11,209 nt of DNA from contig DAOVVI010000017.1 in assembly GCA_030637245.1 (NCBI GenBank), positions 1-11,209 on the forward strand. Direction: 5' to 3'. Shown piece by piece: positions 7,353 to 11,209 of this stretch (positions are counted from its first letter, which is position 1; each line of letters opens with the position of its first letter). The position numbers and the translations under genes are program-made. Source of the DNA: Cyclobacteriaceae bacterium. Its GTDB lineage: Bacteria > Bacteroidota > Bacteroidia > Cytophagales > Cyclobacteriaceae. The notes below the pieces were generated by a model, which worked only from the letters and a program-made list of their open reading frames with translations, was not told the DNA's origin and made no database searches.

Positions 7353-8933
7353 ATGGATGATTTGGTGACGAATAAGAATTTGGATTTTAATAAAGGAGAT
7401 AAGTTTCAACAACTTGAAGAAGCGAATAGTGAGGCGCTTAAAGGTGGAGGAGTACATAGGATCGAAACACAGCACAAAAAAGGCAAACTTACTGCAAGGG
7501 AAAGGTTAAATCTATTATTGGACAAAGGGTCGTTCAATGAGATTGGAAAGTTTGTCACGCATAGATCATCTGAGTTTGGATTGGATAAAGAAAAGTATTT
7601 GGGTGATGGTGTGGTTACCGGATATGGAACAATTAATGGTCGATTGACTTATGTTTATTCACAGGACTTTACCGTTTTTGGAGGTTCTTTGTCGGAAGCA
7701 CATGCAGAAAAGATTGTAAAAATCCTCGACCTGGCATTAAAAAACGGTGCACCAATTGTGGGCATTAATGATTCGGGAGGAGCGAGGATTCAGGAAGGTG
7801 TTGAATCACTGGGAGGATATGCCGACTTGTTTTATAAAAATACCCTGGCCTCCGGGGTAGTGCCTCAAATATCCGTTATTATGGGTCCTTGCGCTGGCGG
7901 AGCAGTTTATTCTCCGGCAATTACTGATTTTGTTTTTATGGTTGAAGGCACATCTTATATGTTTGTCACCGGGCCGAAAGTCGTCAGGACAGTGACTCAT
8001 GAAGATGTTACCGCAGAGACGCTTGGTGGAGCAGCGGCACACAGCATGAAAAGTGGCGTCACTCATTTTTCAGCACCTAATGAAGTCGAGTGCCTTCAAA
8101 AGGTAAAATCACTACTATCCTACCTTCCGCAAAATTGCGAAGATGTTCTGCCGGTAGCAGATTTTGTACCGGAAGGCTCAAATGGAAAGAAATTGGATGA
8201 TCTTATACCAGACAATCCGGAAAAAGCATATAATATAAGGGAAGTGGTGGATGAGGTGCTGGATGCTGATAGCTTTTTGGAAATTCATAAGAATTTTGCT
8301 CAAAATATAGTGGTGGGTTTTGGCAGGTTACGTGGAAGAAATATTGGCATTGTCGCTAATCAACCTGCAGTTTTGGCAGGTGTTTTGGATATTCATGCGA
8401 GCCAGAAGGGAGCCAGATTTGTCAGGTTTTGCGATTGTTTTAATATTCCACTATTGGTCTTTGAAGATGTTCCGGGTTTTTTACCGGGTACACATCAGGA
8501 GTGGAACGGTATTATTACAAATGGCGCTAAGTTGCTATATGCTTTTTGCGAAGCGACCGTTCCTCGAATTACAGTGATCACCAGGAAAGCTTATGGAGGT
8601 GCTTATGACGTCATGAATTCAAAACACATTGGGGCAGATATGAATTTTGCCTGGCCAACAGCCGAAATTGCAGTGATGGGAGCAAAAGGAGCTGCAGAGA
8701 TCATTTTTAAAAAAGAAATATTAAAAGCAAAAGATCATGAGAAAGAATTGGCTTTGAGGGAAAAAGCATATAACAAAAAATTTGCGAATCCATATATTGC
8801 TGCTTCTCGAGGCTTTATTGATGAGGTGATTATGCCTCATCAAACAAGGGAAAAACTTATTGCCGCATTCGAAATGTTACAAAACAAGGTAGCTACATTG
8901 CCCAGGAAAAAACATGGAAATATCCCGCTTTAA
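7353..8933 (+). CDS. Acyl-CoA carboxylase carboxyltransferase (beta) subunit, propionyl-CoA carboxylase (PccB) type
   Basis: Carboxyltransferase subunit that moves carboxylate from biotin to an acyl-CoA, probably propionyl-CoA to methylmalonyl-CoA, in the cytosol. Its 526 residues span both crotonase-like domains. The N-terminal one (about 30-275) contains [13 protein letters not shown], the oxyanion loop [12 protein letters not shown] (139-150) and [13 protein letters not shown] (177-189). The C-terminal one (about 290-515) contains [17 protein letters not shown] (371-387) and [13 protein letters not shown]. Asp419 in YGGAYDV matches the aspartate that favours propionyl-CoA over acetyl-CoA in Streptomyces PccB. 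The partner biotin carboxylase/biotin carrier subunit is not adjacent. It is divergent from ppx and its stop touches the stop of the GT9 gene. A weak -7-like TATTATTG lies at 7323-7330. Methylmalonyl-CoA decarboxylase alpha subunits are close relatives and remain possible. Confidence 0.93.
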   Translation: MDDLVTNKNLDFNKGDKFQQLEEANSEALKGGGVHRIETQHKKGKLTARERLNLLLDKGSFNEIGKFVTHRSSEFGLDKEKYLGDGVVTGYGTINGRLTYVYSQDFTVFGGSLSEAHAEKIVKILDLALKNGAPIVGINDSGGARIQEGVESLGGYADLFYKNTLASGVVPQISVIMGPCAGGAVYSPAITDFVFMVEGTSYMFVTGPKVVRTVTHEDVTAETLGGAAAHSMKSGVTHFSAPNEVECLQKVKSLLSYLPQNCEDVLPVADFVPEGSNGKKLDDLIPDNPEKAYNIREVVDEVLDADSFLEIHKNFAQNIVVGFGRLRGRNIGIVANQPAVLAGVLDIHASQKGARFVRFCDCFNIPLLVFEDVPGFLPGTHQEWNGIITNGAKLLYAFCEATVPRITVITRKAYGGAYDVMNSKHIGADMNFAWPTAEIAVMGAKGAAEIIFKKEILKAKDHEKELALREKAYNKKFANPYIAASRGFIDEVIMPHQTREKLIAAFEMLQNKVATLPRKKHGNIPL

Positions 8934-9953
8934 TCATGGAATGTTGAAATCAAAAACCAAATCATACATGCACTTGAAATGACCTTTCGGGCAACTAGAC
9001 CGACCTGATTTTGAACATGGCCGGCAATTTAATTTTGTATTTTCAAGCAGGAAAAATTTAGTACCATAGGAATAGAAGTTGTTAGGGACCGTTCCTCCCC
9101 AAATGCTGAATATTATTTTTTTGAAGGCGGCTGCTATGTGGGTAAGGCCGGTGTCGTGGCCAAAAACCACATCTGCCTGCTTAACCAATGAGGCAGATTG
9201 ACTGAGGTTGAATTTTCCACAGGCATTGAAAATAACAGTTTTTTTTCCCAGTTTTTTTAAACCTTCTTCTATTCCCCGGCTTTCCGGGTTCACATCAAAA
9301 AATTTTTCAAGTTTGTCACCGGCTTCAAAATCTTCTTTCCCGCCTACCAGGATGATAGGTTTATTGATCCTGTCGCAGAGTTCTACCATTTTTATGAAAG
9401 GTAGAATTTTTGTCCAACCAGTCGCACCAATCACATAGGCCACATATCCTTTTTGATGAGATTCCGGAAGCCATTCTAATTCAACCTCGTCTTTATGGGG
9501 AATAAAATAATCTAATCCCTGACCATCATTTTTAATTCCTAATGGTGACGCCGCATCAAAATAACGGTCAACTACATGGCAATTGGGCATAAAATTGATT
9601 TGGAAGTTGGTGTAGAGAAATCGTTTTATCCTCAGTTTATCATAAGCCTTTGACGCCACACCTAATCGAATTTTTATCATCGAAGTTCGAATATTTCTAT
9701 GCAGATCAAGGATGAAATCAAATTTTTCCTTTTTCAGCTCCTGGATCAGGGAGCCCAGGCTATCTTCCAGGTAGTGTAATTTATCAATATACGGATTTGC
9801 CTCCAGCATGGATTTGTATTTGATTTTTGTGCAATAATGTAACTCAACGCCCTGAATTTGCTGTTTTATACAACGTACCACCGGAGTTGTCCACGCGATG
9901 TCTCCGATGGAAGAAAACCTAATGATCAATATCTTTTTTAATTCTCGTTGCAT
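8934..9953 (-). CDS. Glycosyltransferase family 9 protein (ADP-heptose:LPS heptosyltransferase-like)
   Basis: GT-B fold glycosyltransferase of family 9, which adds heptose from ADP-heptose to the lipopolysaccharide core at the cytoplasmic face of the inner membrane. Length is 339 residues with the ATG at 9953. The N-terminal signature is ILIIRFSSIGDIAWTTPVV (8-26), and DLHRNIR lies at 83-89. The nucleotide-sugar half has IGATGWTKILPF (175-186), LVGGKEDFEAGD and the donor-site motif GHDTGLTHIAAA (265-276). The C-terminal tail carries Cys310, Cys313, Cys321 and Cys328 in the spacing C-x2-C-x7-C-x6-C, which is usual for this family. A TTG at 9959 would add two residues and overlap the upstream stop; the ATG two bases past that stop is preferred. 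It is translated as the second gene of an operon with the PolX-like gene. The acceptor sugar cannot be named. Confidence 0.91.
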   Translation of the reverse strand: MQRELKKILIIRFSSIGDIAWTTPVVRCIKQQIQGVELHYCTKIKYKSMLEANPYIDKLHYLEDSLGSLIQELKKEKFDFILDLHRNIRTSMIKIRLGVASKAYDKLRIKRFLYTNFQINFMPNCHVVDRYFDAASPLGIKNDGQGLDYFIPHKDEVELEWLPESHQKGYVAYVIGATGWTKILPFIKMVELCDRINKPIILVGGKEDFEAGDKLEKFFDVNPESRGIEEGLKKLGKKTVIFNACGKFNLSQSASLVKQADVVFGHDTGLTHIAAAFKKIIFSIWGGTVPNNFYSYGTKFFLLENTKLNCRPCSKSGRSSCPKGHFKCMYDLVFDFNIP

Positions 9954-9955
9954 GC

Positions 9956-11209
9956 TCAAATATTTTCCTTTCTTTCTGTCAAATAGTTGCCCACCTTATC
10001 CAGGCTCCATGCATTAAATGTTTTTTCCTTTGTAAGGCCGCCTTTTCTTCCTATATAAACGCCATATTTCATATCTTCAAAACCTTCAATTTCATGAGCA
10101 TCGGGATTGATACTTAATATAGCTCCCTGTTCAATGGCATAGTTCACCCACCGCCAATCCAAATCCAATCTCCATGAATTTGCATTGATTTCAATGATCA
10201 CATTGTATTTTGCGCAGGCGTCAATTATCTTTTTATGATTTATAGAATAACCTTGCCTTCGGAGAAGTAAGCGGCCGGTGGGGTGACCAAGGAATGTAGT
10301 GTATGGATTTTCTATTGCTTTTAACAATCGCTGGGTTGCTTTATCCCTATCCATATTTAAATTGGAATGAACAGATGCAACAATAAAATCAAAGCTGGCA
10401 AGAACATCTGGTTCATAATCCAGCGAACCGTCATTCAGAATATCGGATTCAATTCCTTTGAAAATCCTGAATGGGGCTAATTCCTCGTTTAGCTCACCAA
10501 TTTCTTCATGTTGTTTTTTAATTTGATATTCCTGTAAGCCATTTGCATAAAAAGCTGATTTACTATGGTCAGATAATCCCAGGTATTCATATCCTTGTTC
10601 GATGCAATATTCTGCCAATTGACGAATGGGATTTATTCCATCACTATAATTAGAATGATTGTGAAATGGCCCTTTCAGGTCTTCCAATTCTAATAATTTT
10701 GGAAGATTATCTTCCAAAGCAAAGGCAATTTCGAATGTGCCTTCTCTTAATTCCGGCTCGATATAGGGTGAGTCAAATTCTTTGTATGCAGCTTCCTCAC
10801 TACTAATCTCCTGGTCTAGCAGGTATTGATGCATGTTTTTCCCATCCTTAGTTATACCGGACAAATGTTTGCCAGAACCTGTAGAAAGCATCATTTTTCC
10901 ATGAAATCCTGAAGGACTCGTAAATCGAATATGCCATTTCAAATTGATAGATGTAAAGTTGCCTCTCAATGCGAACGGTCCGGATGATCTATCATTTAAT
11001 TCTATGGATTCGTCATTGCTCAGTAGATTTCTGACTGTTGTCGTATCCATACGATCAATTAATATATCTACCTGATTAACCACTTCCCTTTTTCTTCTCA
11101 TATCTCCGCTGAGTTCAATTTTTTGAGCACGGGAGACTCTTTTTCTAATGGAAATTAAATGATCTGCCCAAAGTTCAGCATCTGCATAAAGAACGTTTCC
11201 TCGCTGGCT
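9956..11209 (-). CDS. PolX-family protein with PHP domain, degenerate polymerase site (5' end outside window)
   Basis: Family X DNA polymerase/3'-5' exonuclease (PolX) homologue. The frame is open to the right edge (417 residues plus stop in the window); the ATG at 11101 is internal because 36 in-frame residues before it are colinear with PolX, so the true start and the 8-kDa and helix-hairpin-helix regions lie outside. Residues 1 to about 125 are the polymerase palm (SGDMRRKREVVNQVDILI, then TGSGKHLSGI). The linker SPYIEPELREG precedes the PHP domain (about 180-410). PHP metal ligands look complete: His183/His185 (HNHS), Asp214-His215, Glu254 (GIESD), His281 (SVHS), His309 (GHPTGR) and Asp370/His372 (NPDAH). 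In the palm, the first Asp of the DxD pair is Gln46 (Asp48 kept) and the third Asp is His93 (WHIRF). It probably works as a phosphoesterase/exonuclease rather than a polymerase. The GT9 gene follows after 2 bases. Confidence 0.88.
   Translation of the reverse strand, partial: SQRGNVLYADAELWADHLISIRKRVSRAQKIELSGDMRRKREVVNQVDILIDRMDTTTVRNLLSNDESIELNDRSSGPFALRGNFTSINLKWHIRFTSPSGFHGKMMLSTGSGKHLSGITKDGKNMHQYLLDQEISSEEAAYKEFDSPYIEPELREGTFEIAFALEDNLPKLLELEDLKGPFHNHSNYSDGINPIRQLAEYCIEQGYEYLGLSDHSKSAFYANGLQEYQIKKQHEEIGELNEELAPFRIFKGIESDILNDGSLDYEPDVLASFDFIVASVHSNLNMDRDKATQRLLKAIENPYTTFLGHPTGRLLLRRQGYSINHKKIIDACAKYNVIIEINANSWRLDLDWRWVNYAIEQGAILSINPDAHEIEGFEDMKYGVYIGRKGGLTKEKTFNAWSLDKVGNYLTERKENI

Noticed and set aside
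8997..9057. Four-cysteine tail of the GT9 protein as a novel metal-binding domain
   Set aside because: A C-x2-C, C, C tail of this kind is a usual feature of heptosyltransferase-like GT9 proteins.
9239..9258. Poly-T runs (A runs in the mRNA) inside the GT9 gene as a frameshift or slippage site
   Set aside because: The gene stays in one frame through both runs with family motifs on each side, so no frameshift is needed.
11099..11101. ATG as the start of the PolX/PHP gene
   Set aside because: The 36 in-frame residues up to the window edge read as PolX sequence leading into the GDMRR motif, so this Met is internal and the gene is cut by the window edge.

Overview
The window is an ordinary-looking stretch of chromosome from a Bacteroidota bacterium, most likely of the order Cytophagales. 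The evidence is the rpoA-rplQ-carA-eno-ftsB gene order, an L17 protein with a long acidic tail, A-rich start contexts without Shine-Dalgarno sequences, promoter-like sites of the Bacteroidota type (TTTG, about 20 bases, TAnnTTTG), and outer-membrane and PolX proteins of Bacteroidota style. The order-level placement is an impression from protein sequence, not a computed result. No tRNA, rRNA, CRISPR array, transposase or phage gene was seen.

Left part (1-4824, plus strand). The window opens inside rpoA and continues into rplQ, the end of the ribosomal protein/RNA polymerase alpha operon, closed by a clear hairpin terminator at 1257-1288. A new transcript with a candidate promoter at 1332-1363 carries carA (carbamoyl-phosphate synthase small chain) and eno (enolase), 12 bases apart, and ends at a second terminator (3803-3835). 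Next come a small FtsB/DivIC-type division protein and a secreted outer-membrane beta-barrel protein of unknown function.

Middle (4821-7352). Two minus-strand genes follow: an Ldh2-family NAD(P)-dependent dehydrogenase and a single-module Ppx/GppA phosphatase. Between them lie 317-368 non-coding bases, depending on the start used for the dehydrogenase. This gap holds a GC-richer, hairpin-rich, repeat-containing element (about 6071-6251) with short inverted ends and flanking TTTATT repeats, which looks like a small non-autonomous mobile or dispersed repeat. A divergent intergenic region (7223-7352) with a perfect 13-base palindrome separates ppx from the next gene.

Right part (7353-11209). 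A plus-strand carboxyltransferase (propionyl-CoA carboxylase beta type) meets, with no gap, a minus-strand pair: a PolX-family protein (cut by the right window edge) followed 2 bases later by a GT9 heptosyltransferase-like enzyme. The PolX-like protein is the most interesting gene here. By eye, its PHP phosphoesterase metal site is complete, but two of the three polymerase catalytic aspartates are replaced (Gln and His).

Most of the window is core housekeeping: transcription, translation, carbamoyl phosphate supply for arginine and pyrimidines, glycolysis, division and envelope glycan synthesis. I did not find a convincing new multi-gene system. The best leads are the degenerate PolX, the intergenic element and the 13-base palindrome.
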